64,000 nucleotides of DNA from Thermococcus sp. 21S9 (GTDB lineage: Archaea > Methanobacteriota_B > Thermococci > Thermococcales > Thermococcaceae): positions 1,054,001 through 1,118,000 of the forward strand of contig NZ_SNUS01000001.1 in assembly GCF_012027635.1 (NCBI RefSeq). Direction: 5' to 3'. Positions within the stretch are counted from its first letter, which is position 1. Each line of letters starts with the position of its first letter. Position numbers and translations under genes: made by a program. Positions 36,145 to 45,545 of this stretch are shown here, piece after piece. Below the pieces are notes generated by a model. The model was given only the letters and a program-made list of their open reading frames with translations. It did not search any database and was not told where the DNA came from.

Positions 36145-37289
36145 TCCTCTTTTTTGAAGGTTTCCCAGAAGACCGCCATCGAGAGCGAGTAAAGTATGGC
36201 CGTTATGAAGAAAGGCCACGTGAGCGAGACGTCGAAGATGAAGCCTCCGATGAACTGGCCCACCCCAAAGGTGGCCGTCCAGGAGAGGTTGTTGAGCGCC
36301 ATCGCGGTTGAGCGCTCCTCCTCGCTGAAAAAGCCCATCATGAAGGAGCTCCATATCGGGTTGACTATGTTCATCAGGATTGTCCTGACGGTGTACAGAA
36401 GCGCCGCGACCGGAAAGCTCGGGGAGAGGGGCATCAGGGCAATCAAAGCGCTCGCGCTACCGTTGAAGGCCACGATGGTCTTCACACTGCCCATCCTGTC
36501 CGCGATGATTGGGAGGAGGAACGTGCCGAGACCCATTATGAACTGCTGAACCGCGAAGAGCCAGCCGATGCTCTCAAGGCTCGTCCCAAAGCGCTGGTTG
36601 AACCACAGCCCGACGTAGGGTATCGCTATTCCGGCTCCAAGGCCGATTAACGCCTGCGGAACCGCGAACTTCGCGATTCTCCTGAGGATTTCTCCCCGGA
36701 GCTTTATCCTCCTTCCGCCGTTGAGTACTGGCCTCGTGGGAAGGATTACCAAAAAGCGGAGGGGGATGACAAGCAGGACAAGGGCGAACGTTTCCCTGTA
36801 CGTCAGCCACTTTGGTAGAACTCCGGCGATGATTAGTCCAACCGCCGAGCCGATGGTTCCGAGGGCCGAGGACAGGCTGAACAGGTAGTGCCTCTTCTCG
36901 TCGCTCACCTCTCCGCTTAGGAGGGAGGTGAAGGAGGGGCTCTCGAAGGCAAGGCCAACTCCAACGAGGGCACCGCCGATGGCCAGGGGCAGGAGGGAAG
37001 GAAATGCCGCCTGGATGGCCCTCCCTGAGAACATAAGCCCCAGTCCGAGGAGGATGGAGCGCTTGTAGCCGAGCCTCGCGCTCAAAGGGCCTGAGAAGAG
37101 GAGCGCCACAGCTTGGGAGAGTGTTGAAGCTGAGAACACCACACCGACGTCGCCGTAGGTGTAGCCGAGGGACTTCATATAGAAGGGCAGGATGAACCAC
37201 GCTATGTTCCCGCCCAGCCAGGCGATGAACGAATAGGCCACAAGCAACCACGCGTCCCTGGAAAAGCCCCTGTATTTCTGCAGAGACAT
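36141..37289 (-). CDS. MFS family transporter
   Basis: The 382-residue protein has about 12 helices and the MFS signature GPLSARLGYKRS between helices 2 and 3 and ADRMGSVKT in the second half. A TATA box (TTTTATATAC on the minus strand, 37311-37320) lies 27 bp before the ATG, so the mRNA is probably leaderless. It converges with the chemoreceptor gene, the stops overlapping by 4 bp. Substrate unknown. Confidence 0.88.
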   Translation of the reverse strand: MSLQKYRGFSRDAWLLVAYSFIAWLGGNIAWFILPFYMKSLGYTYGDVGVVFSASTLSQAVALLFSGPLSARLGYKRSILLGLGLMFSGRAIQAAFPSLLPLAIGGALVGVGLAFESPSFTSLLSGEVSDEKRHYLFSLSSALGTIGSAVGLIIAGVLPKWLTYRETFALVLLVIPLRFLVILPTRPVLNGGRRIKLRGEILRRIAKFAVPQALIGLGAGIAIPYVGLWFNQRFGTSLESIGWLFAVQQFIMGLGTFLLPIIADRMGSVKTIVAFNGSASALIALMPLSPSFPVAALLYTVRTILMNIVNPIWSSFMMGFFSEEERSTAMALNNLSWTATFGVGQFIGGFIFDVSLTWPFFITAILYSLSMAVFWETFKKED

Positions 37290-37310
37290 GAACGCTTAGA
37301 TGGCTATCGA

Positions 37311-37320
37311 GTATATAAAA
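37311..37320 (-). promoter_or_regulatory. TATA box of the leaderless MFS gene
   Basis: The minus-strand sequence TTTTATATAC is centred about 27 bp before ATG 37289 with no Shine-Dalgarno motif between them, the spacing of a leaderless archaeal transcript. Confidence 0.6.
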
Positions 37321-37398
37321 CTTGTGAGAATCGGGCGTGATGGGCTGGGGAGATTTTGAAAACGGGAAAAAGTGGGACAATTGATAAGACGGTGGGAA

Positions 37399-38871
37399 TC
37401 AGCCCGCGGACTTGATGAACTCCTCAACGGCCTTCGCGGTTTCGCGGTAGGTCTTTCCTGCAAGGATTACCACGTAGTAGTTCGGGTTGTACGGGTTCTT
37501 GAGCTTGGCCACGATGTAGCCCTTGCTCATGAGCTCGTTCTTGAGCTCGTTGACCTTGTCTGTGCCGTAAGCTTTCTCAAGAACCTCCCAGGCCTTGTTG
37601 CTAACCCAACCGCCGATTATCACGACGTTTTTGTCCTTCGGAAGGCCGTTGTCGAGGATGTAGGTGTCGTTGACTATGAGGGAGTTTACGTCGTTAGTTG
37701 CCGTCACTGCCGGTGCGGTAATCGAGACGCTCTTGGTGACGTAGGTGGTTCTAACGAAGCGGTATCCAAGGATTCCAGTTATTGCCCCGCCGTCCGCGGT
37801 TCTGTTGAAGACCGGGACGAGCTTGAGGTTCCAGCTCTTTATTGGAATCTGGAGTGCCGAGTTAGAGCCCACGAAAACCGTTGGGTACTCTGTCCCGTTG
37901 ACGTGGAGGTATAGCACGTAGAGGTTGTTCTCCGGCTGGATGTCCCAGACCCACTGACCGCTGTAAACGTCACCGTCTCCGTACTGTCTGACCTTCTTGT
38001 AGAACCAGTAGTCGTATGTTACCATCTTCGCCTGGTTTATCCCTATGAAGAAGTCAGTGGGGGTGAACAGGAAGATTTCCTTGGCGCCTTCCTTAAGTAG
38101 GGTGTCAATCTCCGTGGTGGGGCTGGAGGTGTAGCTCTCGAACTTGAATGTGCCGTTGGAGAGAATGTACATCAGGTAGTAGGTGCCCTTCAGAAGGCTC
38201 GTGAGCTTCACACTTCCACCGGGGTAGTAGAGCTCGACGAGGGTCTTCATCTGGTTGGTATCGATGTCTATGAAGTGAATCTTCCAGCTTCCCATTTTCA
38301 CCCAGTCGCCGAGCGAGCTCGTGTTGCCTGTTGAGTACTGGTAGTTGTAGAAGTACATGACGTCCCGTCCGTCAACGTTCGTGTAGACGACCTTGTAGTT
38401 GCCCCCGATATCGAGGGGTGTGGTGTTCTCATTAAAGATTATCTCAACGCTCCTGTCGAGAAACTCCGCGGCGTGCTTTGTGGAGTTGTAGAGCACCCTT
38501 GAGAAGTTAACCCTCAGAACAACGGCGTCCCCGACTGGTTCCGTGCCAAAGTTCAGCCCGAGGTCGGGCATGTCGTCACTTGTCAGCACATACGTCTGGT
38601 TTTCGTCACTTATAAGGACACTGTGATATTCAACAGGAACTTTGACAGTCTTTGTGTACGTCTTTGTCTCGATGCCATTCAGAACAAGAAAGGCTCCGAG
38701 CTTTGCGCCCGCTATCGCGTCTTCGTTTATGTGAAGGGGCGTGTTGTTGACGACTTTGGTTGTTGGGAGAACGATAATCGTGTTTGCGGAGTTAAATCCT
38801 GCACTTGCCAGGGGCACTGCCAGAAGAACGCTAACAATAAACACCGCCATCACGGCTTCAATTCGTCTCAT
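37399..38871 (-). CDS. S-layer-like protein
   Basis: The 490-residue protein has a signal peptide (MRRIEAVMAVFIVSVLLAVPLASA), an S-layer N-terminal-like region (NTIIVLPTTKVVNNTPLHINEDAIAG is about its start), many N-glycosylation sequons, and a C-terminal S-layer type domain (SLIVNDTYILDNGLPKDKNV, VVIIGGWVSNKAWEVLEKAY). The same two modules build the main S-layer protein of Thermococcales, so this is a paralog or a second surface-layer protein. ATG 38871 follows GGTGAAGCTG. It is divergent from a small membrane-protein gene. Confidence 0.85.
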   Translation of the reverse strand: MRRIEAVMAVFIVSVLLAVPLASAGFNSANTIIVLPTTKVVNNTPLHINEDAIAGAKLGAFLVLNGIETKTYTKTVKVPVEYHSVLISDENQTYVLTSDDMPDLGLNFGTEPVGDAVVLRVNFSRVLYNSTKHAAEFLDRSVEIIFNENTTPLDIGGNYKVVYTNVDGRDVMYFYNYQYSTGNTSSLGDWVKMGSWKIHFIDIDTNQMKTLVELYYPGGSVKLTSLLKGTYYLMYILSNGTFKFESYTSSPTTEIDTLLKEGAKEIFLFTPTDFFIGINQAKMVTYDYWFYKKVRQYGDGDVYSGQWVWDIQPENNLYVLYLHVNGTEYPTVFVGSNSALQIPIKSWNLKLVPVFNRTADGGAITGILGYRFVRTTYVTKSVSITAPAVTATNDVNSLIVNDTYILDNGLPKDKNVVIIGGWVSNKAWEVLEKAYGTDKVNELKNELMSKGYIVAKLKNPYNPNYYVVILAGKTYRETAKAVEEFIKSAG

Positions 38872-38937
38872 CAGCTTCACCGTTCTTTTTACTCAACGTC
38901 AACCTTTATAACCGTTCCCGGGAAAGGGTTTTCCGCG

Positions 38938-39459
38938 ATGATGAGTGAATCCAATGCTGACGGGATGATGAACCCCGAACCTGAGCGAGAGGTGGTTGAA
39001 CTGGAGAAACTCCGGAAGAGCGTTGAAGAGCTAACAAGACAGGTTGCCAGGCTGGAGGAGAGAAGAAAGCCCGACTCCCTCGGCTGGGACGACATAGCCC
39101 AGGAGATAGTGGGGGCGATAACCTTCGCGCTCCCCTTCATCTTCACCGGCGAGGTCTGGGACGTGGCAAAGGACATCTCGGTCGAGCGTTCGCTCGCCAT
39201 CTTTCTCATGACGATTGGCCTCGCTTATCTGTTCCTAACGAAGGCCGGGCTCGGAAACCTGAAGCGCGAGGAAATCTTTCACGTCCCCAAGAGGCTTATA
39301 ACCGTCGCCCTCATCTCCTACGCCGTTTCCGCGGTTCTAATCTACCTCTTCGGCATAGACTACATAGCCCACTTCGACGCGGTTCAGTACTTCAACGCGA
39401 CGGTCATAATCAGCACCTTCGCGGTCATAGGCGCGATAGCGGTTGACATGGTGAGGTGA
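38938..39459 (+). CDS. DUF2391-type integral membrane protein
   Basis: The 173-residue protein has an acidic N-terminal coiled-coil stretch (LEKLRKSVEELTRQVARLEE) and four predicted helices in the C-terminal 110 residues (ITFALPFIFTGEVW, SLAIFLMTIGLAYLFLT, LITVALISYAVSAVLIYLFG, ATVIISTFAVIGAIAV). It resembles the DUF2391 family by layout; function unknown. A TATA-like CCTTTATAAC at 38903-38912 lies about 30 bp before ATG 38938, giving a leaderless mRNA. The next gene begins directly at its stop codon. Confidence 0.75.
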   Translation: MMSESNADGMMNPEPEREVVELEKLRKSVEELTRQVARLEERRKPDSLGWDDIAQEIVGAITFALPFIFTGEVWDVAKDISVERSLAIFLMTIGLAYLFLTKAGLGNLKREEIFHVPKRLITVALISYAVSAVLIYLFGIDYIAHFDAVQYFNATVIISTFAVIGAIAVDMVR

Positions 39460-40482
39460 ATGAAAGTAGTAACGGGAAAGCGCTGGGAGGCCTTCGCAGA
39501 TAGTGCCGTTCTCTTCCCGGAGTACTCGAAGAACCGCGACGAGCTGATTAACTTCGTGAGCTCACTGAATGGCGACGAGACCATCGTCACGGCCAGTTTA
39601 GAGCTGATAGACCTGATATCGAACCGCTTTAGAAAAGGAGAGGAGAACGTTCTAATCTACTCGGACACCGGGAGGAGCATAACGCTCAAGGAGACCTACG
39701 AGCTGAGGAAATACCTCGACTTCGACGTCCGCGGAGGTTTCTCGGGGGAAAATGCCAAGGCGAGCGTACTCTTCGTCGAGGGGAAGACCGACGCCAAGTT
39801 CTTCAAGGCCGTCTTCAAGAAGCTCTTCGAGTTCAGGGAGAGCCGAAAGGCCCCGTACCAGTTCCGCTTCATAGAGCGCGTCTTTGAGCGCGACAACTTC
39901 GACCTCCTCGGACGGGAATCTGATGGGGTTTATCTCGCCGTCATCCCGAGCGAGGGCAACTCCGGGGTAATTAGAAACCTCGGAAACTTTCTAAGAGCCA
40001 TGGAGGTCTTCGATTTCAGCGTTGACCGGCTCGGCGTTGCGGTTGACATCGACGAGAGCAGGGAAAGCGCACTCGCCTCGATAGCGGGGAAGCTCTCGGG
40101 CTTTGAGCATGGAACTACGGCGAGGGGCTACCTCGTCGGAAAAACCGAGGTGATTCCGCTCGTTATTGGACTGCCCTTCGAGGACGAGCTGATAGAGTGG
40201 AAGAAACCGACGGTCGAGGACCTGATGCTCCACCTCATCGAGCGCGAGGGACTGCTCGACAGAGTCAGGCCGGGACTTAAAGCCCTCAACGAGAGCCTCG
40301 GGAGAAAGCTCAAGCCCAAGGAAGTGATGTACCTCGCTCTATCTGCCTACGGCCACTGGGGCAACCTCGAGGGCTTCTACGAGCTGTTCGTCATGCGCTC
40401 CCGGTTTAGAAACCTCAAGGCGGTTCTGAGGGAAGCCGGGCTTATGGAGGGCCTCAGATACCTCGCATTCTCAGAGCGCTGA
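39460..40482 (+). CDS. TOPRIM-like protein (DUF3226-type)
   Basis: The 340-residue protein has a TOPRIM-like core: a strand plus Glu in SVLFVEGKTDAKFFKAVFKKL and, further on, the acidic pair in LGVAVDIDESRESAL. This E...DxD set is the metal site of OLD-family and primase-type TOPRIM proteins, and the sequence resembles what is called DUF3226. The N-terminal 110 residues form a separate alpha-beta region. It begins at the very next base after the upstream membrane protein gene stop, so both are one unit. No helicase or ATPase partner is next to it. Confidence 0.75.
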   Translation: MKVVTGKRWEAFADSAVLFPEYSKNRDELINFVSSLNGDETIVTASLELIDLISNRFRKGEENVLIYSDTGRSITLKETYELRKYLDFDVRGGFSGENAKASVLFVEGKTDAKFFKAVFKKLFEFRESRKAPYQFRFIERVFERDNFDLLGRESDGVYLAVIPSEGNSGVIRNLGNFLRAMEVFDFSVDRLGVAVDIDESRESALASIAGKLSGFEHGTTARGYLVGKTEVIPLVIGLPFEDELIEWKKPTVEDLMLHLIEREGLLDRVRPGLKALNESLGRKLKPKEVMYLALSAYGHWGNLEGFYELFVMRSRFRNLKAVLREAGLMEGLRYLAFSER

Positions 40483-40743
40483 ATTTTATGAAATAATTTT
40501 GTTACTTCATTAATTTGATTAATTTTACCCTACCCTTTCACTTATAACTGTGGTATCATGTTAACATTTAGCCACTTATTTGGATTAAATGGGATATAAT
40601 TTGCCAAATAATAGGATATTTAGAGTTACTATTTTGTAATTTTGCCACATTTGTCCCCAACCGAAAAATACTTAAGTGTCGTGACATAATAGTACATCGA
40701 GTAAACAATATTACTTAAAAACATTGTAAATGGGGGTGTGTGT
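40483..40743. other. AT-rich intergenic promoter region
   Basis: This 261-bp stretch is far richer in A and T than the genes around it. It holds no open frame of note. Two promoter-like elements are visible: AAAAATACTTAAG at 40666-40678 and TTACTTAAAAAC at 40710-40721, both ahead of the acetyltransferase gene. No repeat or RNA gene was seen. Confidence 0.5.
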
Positions 40744-41232
40744 ATGGCAGAAGCCATTAAAAGCGCGTATGTTACTGAGGAGTATGGAGACAGTAAAAGG
40801 ACGTTGGTTGTTCTGCGGGGTCCAACCACGGTTCCACTTGACATCGAAACGTTTGTGGATACCCTCGACGAATGGCTTGGAGAGTTCAGTGACCCAAAAA
40901 ATGAGATTCTCGAGGCAGTGTACAATGCATTGGCCAAGGGGTTCATACTTCTGGCGTATGAGGAGGGCGAACTCGCCGGAATAGCGGTGGTATCGAGGGT
41001 GTGCTTCGAAACTTTCTTCCCGAGGTATCATCTCTCGTACATAGCAACAAAGCCGGAGTTCAGGGGAAGAGGAATTGGAACGATGCTCCTTGAGAAGGTA
41101 AAGGAAGTAACCGGCGGTGATTTTTCACTCCACGTTGATGTCAAGAACACCAATGCCATCAGGCTCTACGAGAAGATTGGAATGAAAAAGAAGTACTACA
41201 GAATGCTTTATCGCGGGGGAACCACCGAATGA
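40744..41232 (+). CDS. GNAT family N-acetyltransferase
   Basis: The 162-residue protein has the GNAT fold: strands at GFILLAYEEGELAGIAVVSRV, the acetyl-CoA loop TKPEFRGRGIGTMLLEKVKEV (Q/R-x-x-G-x-G) and the late motif VKNTNAIRLYEKIGMKK as in RimI. ATG 40744 follows GGGGGTG. It overlaps the downstream PLP racemase by ATGA. The region is AT-richer than its neighbours, and the pairing suggests that it acetylates an amino acid or a derivative handled by the racemase; this is inference. Confidence 0.9.
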   Translation: MAEAIKSAYVTEEYGDSKRTLVVLRGPTTVPLDIETFVDTLDEWLGEFSDPKNEILEAVYNALAKGFILLAYEEGELAGIAVVSRVCFETFFPRYHLSYIATKPEFRGRGIGTMLLEKVKEVTGGDFSLHVDVKNTNAIRLYEKIGMKKKYYRMLYRGGTTE

Positions 41233-42296
41233 GTGAGTATCCCCGCCTTGTTGTAAATCTGAAAAAGATTGAAAAGAACACAAGAACCATTGTTCAGCTT
41301 GCTAAAAGACACGGAATGAACGTTGCGGGGGTTACAAAGGGAGTCTGCGGAAGCCCAGAAATTGGAAAGGCTATGTTGAATGGAGGTGCCTCATTTCTGG
41401 CGGATTCAAGGATTGAAAACGTTAAAAAGCTTCGAGAAGCCGGTATAAATGCTCCCATCATGCTTCTCAGACCCCCAATGATTAGCGAAGTGGACGAGGT
41501 CGTTAAGTACACTGATATGTCCTTGAACACCGAGCTCAAGACCCTCTGTAAGCTTTCAGAAGTCGCAATTGAACGCGGAACGACTCATGACGTGGTTCTT
41601 CTGGTCGAGATGGGTGAGAGGCGTGATGGAATATGCAGGGATGAACTCGAGGACTTCATCGACACTGCCCTAAGCTACGATGGCGTTGAGGTAAAGGGAC
41701 TGGCTATGAACCTGGCATGTCTGACAGGGGTTATACCGACTGAGGACAAGATACACGAATTTGACTCGATAGTGAATCGAATTGAAGATAAATTTGGAAT
41801 AAGGTTTGAGCTAATCAGCGGGGGAAACTCCGCAAACATACCCCTCCTGCTGGATGAACATCCGGATTCGAGGATAAACAACCTCCGTATCGGGGAAGCA
41901 ATCTTGCTCGGGCACGACGCCGTTTATCGACGTCGGATTCCCGGAACTCATAGTGATGCATTTGTCTTAGAGGCAGAGGCAATCGAGGTTCGAAGGAAAC
42001 CGTCCCTACCACAGGGGCAACTCGGAGAGAACGCATTCGGTGAAACACCGAAATTTAAAAATCTTGGTACGATTAGGAGGGCAATCCTCGCGGTGGGACG
42101 GCAGGACGTTGACCCAGAAGGCCTAAAGTCACCAGATGAAGTGAAGGTTCTGTGGAGTAGCAGTGACCATATGGTTGTCTATAACATCCCCAGAAAGTCC
42201 AGTGTAGGAGACAGGTTTGCATTTGTAATACGGAGTTATGGTGCACTATTACGTGCGTTTACAAGCCCATACGTGAAAAAGGAATTTGTACATTGA
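41229..42296 (+). CDS. PLP-dependent amino-acid racemase of the alanine/ornithine racemase family
   Basis: The 355-residue protein is a fold-III PLP barrel: VNLKKIEKNTRTIVQLAKRHG opens it, Lys37 in VAGVTKGVCG would bind PLP, and FELISGGNSANIPLL and RIGEAILLG match the phosphate-binding part. Single-domain members include ornithine racemase and YhfX-type proteins; the N-terminal barrel is followed by a short beta domain. It is coupled to the GNAT gene (ATGA overlap). Together they suggest production or breakdown of a D-amino acid or its N-acetyl form. The substrate is not known. Confidence 0.88.
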   Translation: MSEYPRLVVNLKKIEKNTRTIVQLAKRHGMNVAGVTKGVCGSPEIGKAMLNGGASFLADSRIENVKKLREAGINAPIMLLRPPMISEVDEVVKYTDMSLNTELKTLCKLSEVAIERGTTHDVVLLVEMGERRDGICRDELEDFIDTALSYDGVEVKGLAMNLACLTGVIPTEDKIHEFDSIVNRIEDKFGIRFELISGGNSANIPLLLDEHPDSRINNLRIGEAILLGHDAVYRRRIPGTHSDAFVLEAEAIEVRRKPSLPQGQLGENAFGETPKFKNLGTIRRAILAVGRQDVDPEGLKSPDEVKVLWSSSDHMVVYNIPRKSSVGDRFAFVIRSYGALLRAFTSPYVKKEFVH

Positions 42297-42429
42297 GCTA
42301 TATTTATAGACTGCATTGGCCCTTTTGACTTGCATTTCTTTTTGTTTTGGTCTCTCTGACTATCCTAATTTATGTATACCACAAAAGAACTTTAAACCAC
42401 ATATGTTGTACTATGAGGAGGTGATAAAG

Positions 42430-43131
42430 GTGAAGCTCGTCTCATTCGACGTCTGGAACACCCTCCTCGACATAGAGGTCATGCTCGATGCCCTCACGGT
42501 GGAGCTGACGAAGCTCATGGGGGCATGCATACTCGACGTGGCCGAGGGAATAATGCTGACGCGCGAGAGGATAAAGGCCATGCGCGCCAGAGGTGAGGGT
42601 GACCCGAGGCGAGCTTTGGAGGAAAGCCAGGAGATGCTGGCAGATTTACTCGGAATAGACGTCGAGCTGGTGAAGAGAGCGGGAGCGAGGGCGGTCCTCA
42701 AGGTCGATGAGGCGATAGTGCTCCCCGGAGCCAAAAAGGCCCTCGAAGGCGTCAAGCGGAAGGGCCTGAAGGTCACCGTCACGGGCAACGTGATGTTCTG
42801 GCCGGGTTCATACACGAGGTTTCTCCTCGAGCGCTTCGGGCTCATGAACTACATTGACAGAACCTTCTTCGCCGACGAGGTCGGGGCCTTCAAACCTCTG
42901 CCAGAAATGTTCAGGAAACCTCTGGAGGCCTTCAACGTGAAGCCTGAGGAGGCCATACACATCGGCGACACAAAGGCGGAGGACTTTGAGGGTGCTCTAA
43001 AAGCGGGCCTCTGGGCGGTCTGGATTAATCCAGAAGCAGAAGGCGTGAGGAGAATCCACGAGAGGGGCTTCGAGGTGCCGAGCGTCGAGGGGATTTTAGA
43101 GGTTTTGGAGAGAATAGAAAACGGGGAATAA
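42430..43131 (+). CDS. HAD superfamily hydrolase
   Basis: The 233-residue protein begins [16 protein letters not shown], the HAD motif I (Asp nucleophile in FDVWNTL), and has motif [12 protein letters not shown], motif III lysine [14 protein letters not shown] and motif [15 protein letters not shown]. It is a phosphatase or related phosphotransferase of the HAD class with an alpha-helical cap. GTG 42430 follows the strong AGGAGGTGAT site at 42416-42425; upstream frame would add a poor N-terminus. An ACTTTAAACC element at 42388-42397 is the probable promoter. Stop 43131 is 10 bp from the convergent polB stop. Confidence 0.92.
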   Translation: MKLVSFDVWNTLLDIEVMLDALTVELTKLMGACILDVAEGIMLTRERIKAMRARGEGDPRRALEESQEMLADLLGIDVELVKRAGARAVLKVDEAIVLPGAKKALEGVKRKGLKVTVTGNVMFWPGSYTRFLLERFGLMNYIDRTFFADEVGAFKPLPEMFRKPLEAFNVKPEEAIHIGDTKAEDFEGALKAGLWAVWINPEAEGVRRIHERGFEVPSVEGILEVLERIENGE

Positions 43132-43140
43132 CCCGTCTAA

Positions 43141-45462
43141 TTACTTCTTCACCTTCAGCCACGCGCCCAAGCCGACCTGCTTCGTCTTCTGATACCTTAA
43201 GTCTTCCTTCCGGTAGCCGAAGGCTTTTAGAATCCTCTCCACCGCAGGGAGAACCTGGTTCTCGATGTAGTACTCCGCATCGTAGCGGTGCTTCGTCGGG
43301 TCGAACTTATCGGCTGGAATCGCCCTGTCGCCTATCCTTCCAGAGCCCCTGAGAACGATGTAGCTTATCACCGTGCCGGGCCGGATTTTCACTCCACGCG
43401 CCGCGAGCCTCTTCGCAACGGCAACGTGCGGGCCAGTAGCCTTGTAGTCCCTCAAATCGCGCGTTATCTGCTCGTGGATTACGAGCTTTTCGGGCGGAAC
43501 CTCGTACTTGCTCAGTTTCTCCGTCACTTCCTTCACTATCCTGACGGCCTCCTCAACGTCACCGTGCTTGAGTATCGCCTCAAGAACCCTGGCCTGTGTC
43601 TCCTTCGCTATCTCGCTCCAGTCGCGCCTCACAATCTCGAGGCCCCTCGTGATTATCTTGCCCTCCTCGTCTATCACCGCGTACTTCTTCTTGGTCACGA
43701 AGAACCCCCTCACGTAGAAGCCCTCGTACTCGAGTTCGAGCAGGCCGGGTAGTTTCGCGTTGATGTACTTGAGGAACTCTTTGGCCTTCTTCTTCACGGT
43801 CTCGGCGTCTGCTCCGGGGATTGTCGCAAAAAATCCATCTGTGTCTGCGTAGAGCACTTTAAAGCCGAACTTTTCCTCTATTTCGCGAATGGTGGTTTCT
43901 ATGTACTCCCTCCCCCATGCCGTAACGCTCTCGGCGCACTCCTTGCAGTACCACCGGGCCTTGGCGTAGCCGTAGTAGCCGTAGAAGCTGTTGGCGAGGA
44001 TTTTGATAGCGCGTTGCCTGTAATCGAGGAGTTTCTTCTCCAGCGGGTCAACCGTTGCCTTCATCTTCCTCTTTATCTTCTGCCTCTCCTCAAGGAGGTC
44101 TCCTAAAAGGCTTGGTATAAATCCCGGGAAGTCCTTGCAGAACTTGTGTCCAACCTCGGGGGCGACGTCGTACTCCTTACAGCCCTCGCGGTTGAGCGTA
44201 TCGGGCGAGACGTTGTGGGTTATTATGATTGAGGGGTACAGCGAGCGGAAGTCTAAATACACAATATTGTCCCACAATCCCCGCTCCGGCTCCTTGACAT
44301 ATCCCCCCGCGTAGCCTCCGCGCCGTCTTGCAAGTTCTTTCTCGTCGGGCTTGTTTGGGGCGAGCTCGTTTCTCTCGTAGGCCTTCCGGAGAAGGAACCA
44401 CTCAACGAGGTTGCCCGTGCTCGAGCGTGAGACGTCCCAGAGGCTCTGGCCTATTAGCCTGGAAAGCTGGGCCTCCATCGGGAAGAACTCCCTTCCCAGC
44501 TCGTAGGTCACCTTCGCGTCCTCCATCGAGTAGCGCGCGACCCTTTCAAGGCCCTCCCCGCTCTCCCAGGCCTGTGCTATCTCCTCGGCGTAAACCTTCT
44601 CCTTGGGCTTTCCAAAGACCGCCTCGTAAACGGCCTCAAGGGTGTAGGTCGGGAGGTTTATCGTGCGCCTTATGACTGGATATAGGTCGAAGTGAATCCT
44701 GCCCTTCACCTCAACGGCAAAGCGGTCGCCCATGCGCTGGATTTTCGGCTCGCTCCCGTCCCTGCCGAGCGTGAACTTTATCCCGAGCTTCTCACAGCGC
44801 TTCTTCAGGTAGGCGAAGTCGAAGTTGTCGCCGTTGTAGGTGATGAGCACGTCGGGGTCCTTCTCCTTAACAATCCTGAGAAAGCGCTTAATCATCTCCT
44901 TCTCAGTTGAGACGACGTCCACATAGGGCAGGTCAATCTTCTTCCACGTTATGACCCTCGCCTCGTTCCCGTCGGCGTAGCTTATCATGAGAATCGGCCC
45001 GGTTCCAAACTCTTCACCCTCGTGATAGAGCGTTTCGATGTCGAAGGCGAGCATCGTAAGCTCCTCGTCGCCCTCCATCGGAATCAGGCCCTTATCAATG
45101 AGGTAGCGCTTGGCAAAGGGTATGTCGTACTCGTAGATGTCGATAACCGCGGGGTGGGCGCGTATTTTGTCTCGAATCGCCGGAACGTCCTGGGGGTGCG
45201 TGAAATAGAGCTTCCAGACCTCCACCGGCCTTCCGAGGAACTTCCTCTGCACCTTCTCGGCGCGCTTCACCCTGACGACCGTCCCGTGCCTCTTTGCCGT
45301 TACTTTCTTAACGTCCTCTATCGCCGAATCGTCCTTCAGAAGGGCGTAAAAGTACGGCTCGAAGGTTCTGTCGTACTCGATTTTAAACTCGCCGTTCTCC
45401 TTCTTGAAGACCCTTATCACGGGCTTCCCGTTCTCGGTGATGTAGTCGGTATCGAGAATCAT
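43141..45462 (-). CDS. polB: Family B DNA polymerase
   Basis: The 773-residue enzyme is nearly identical in motif order to KOD and 9N polymerases: uracil-sensing N-terminal domain, 3'-5' exonuclease with Asp141 and Glu143 (FDIETL), Exo [11 protein letters not shown], Exo [13 protein letters not shown], polymerase motif [15 protein letters not shown], motif [14 protein letters not shown] and motif C YADTDGFF, and the thumb ending in LGAWLKVKK. All three sites where Thermococcales polymerases can carry inteins are intact here. ATG 45462 follows AGGTGTGAG. This is a replication/repair polymerase with proofreading. Confidence 0.99.
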   Translation of the reverse strand: MILDTDYITENGKPVIRVFKKENGEFKIEYDRTFEPYFYALLKDDSAIEDVKKVTAKRHGTVVRVKRAEKVQRKFLGRPVEVWKLYFTHPQDVPAIRDKIRAHPAVIDIYEYDIPFAKRYLIDKGLIPMEGDEELTMLAFDIETLYHEGEEFGTGPILMISYADGNEARVITWKKIDLPYVDVVSTEKEMIKRFLRIVKEKDPDVLITYNGDNFDFAYLKKRCEKLGIKFTLGRDGSEPKIQRMGDRFAVEVKGRIHFDLYPVIRRTINLPTYTLEAVYEAVFGKPKEKVYAEEIAQAWESGEGLERVARYSMEDAKVTYELGREFFPMEAQLSRLIGQSLWDVSRSSTGNLVEWFLLRKAYERNELAPNKPDEKELARRRGGYAGGYVKEPERGLWDNIVYLDFRSLYPSIIITHNVSPDTLNREGCKEYDVAPEVGHKFCKDFPGFIPSLLGDLLEERQKIKRKMKATVDPLEKKLLDYRQRAIKILANSFYGYYGYAKARWYCKECAESVTAWGREYIETTIREIEEKFGFKVLYADTDGFFATIPGADAETVKKKAKEFLKYINAKLPGLLELEYEGFYVRGFFVTKKKYAVIDEEGKIITRGLEIVRRDWSEIAKETQARVLEAILKHGDVEEAVRIVKEVTEKLSKYEVPPEKLVIHEQITRDLRDYKATGPHVAVAKRLAARGVKIRPGTVISYIVLRGSGRIGDRAIPADKFDPTKHRYDAEYYIENQVLPAVERILKAFGYRKEDLRYQKTKQVGLGAWLKVKK

Positions 45463-45545
45463 GACTCACACCTAAAGGTTTTATCGAACCGAGGGCTAAT
45501 AAACCTCACCGCCAGGTTTTTAAGGTATCCCTCGGAGGGCCGAGC

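Noticed and set aside
38623-38937. Open frame extending the DUF2391-type protein upstream
   Set aside because: It runs antisense through the signal peptide and promoter of the S-layer-like gene; a TATA box at 38903-38912 places the start at ATG 38938.
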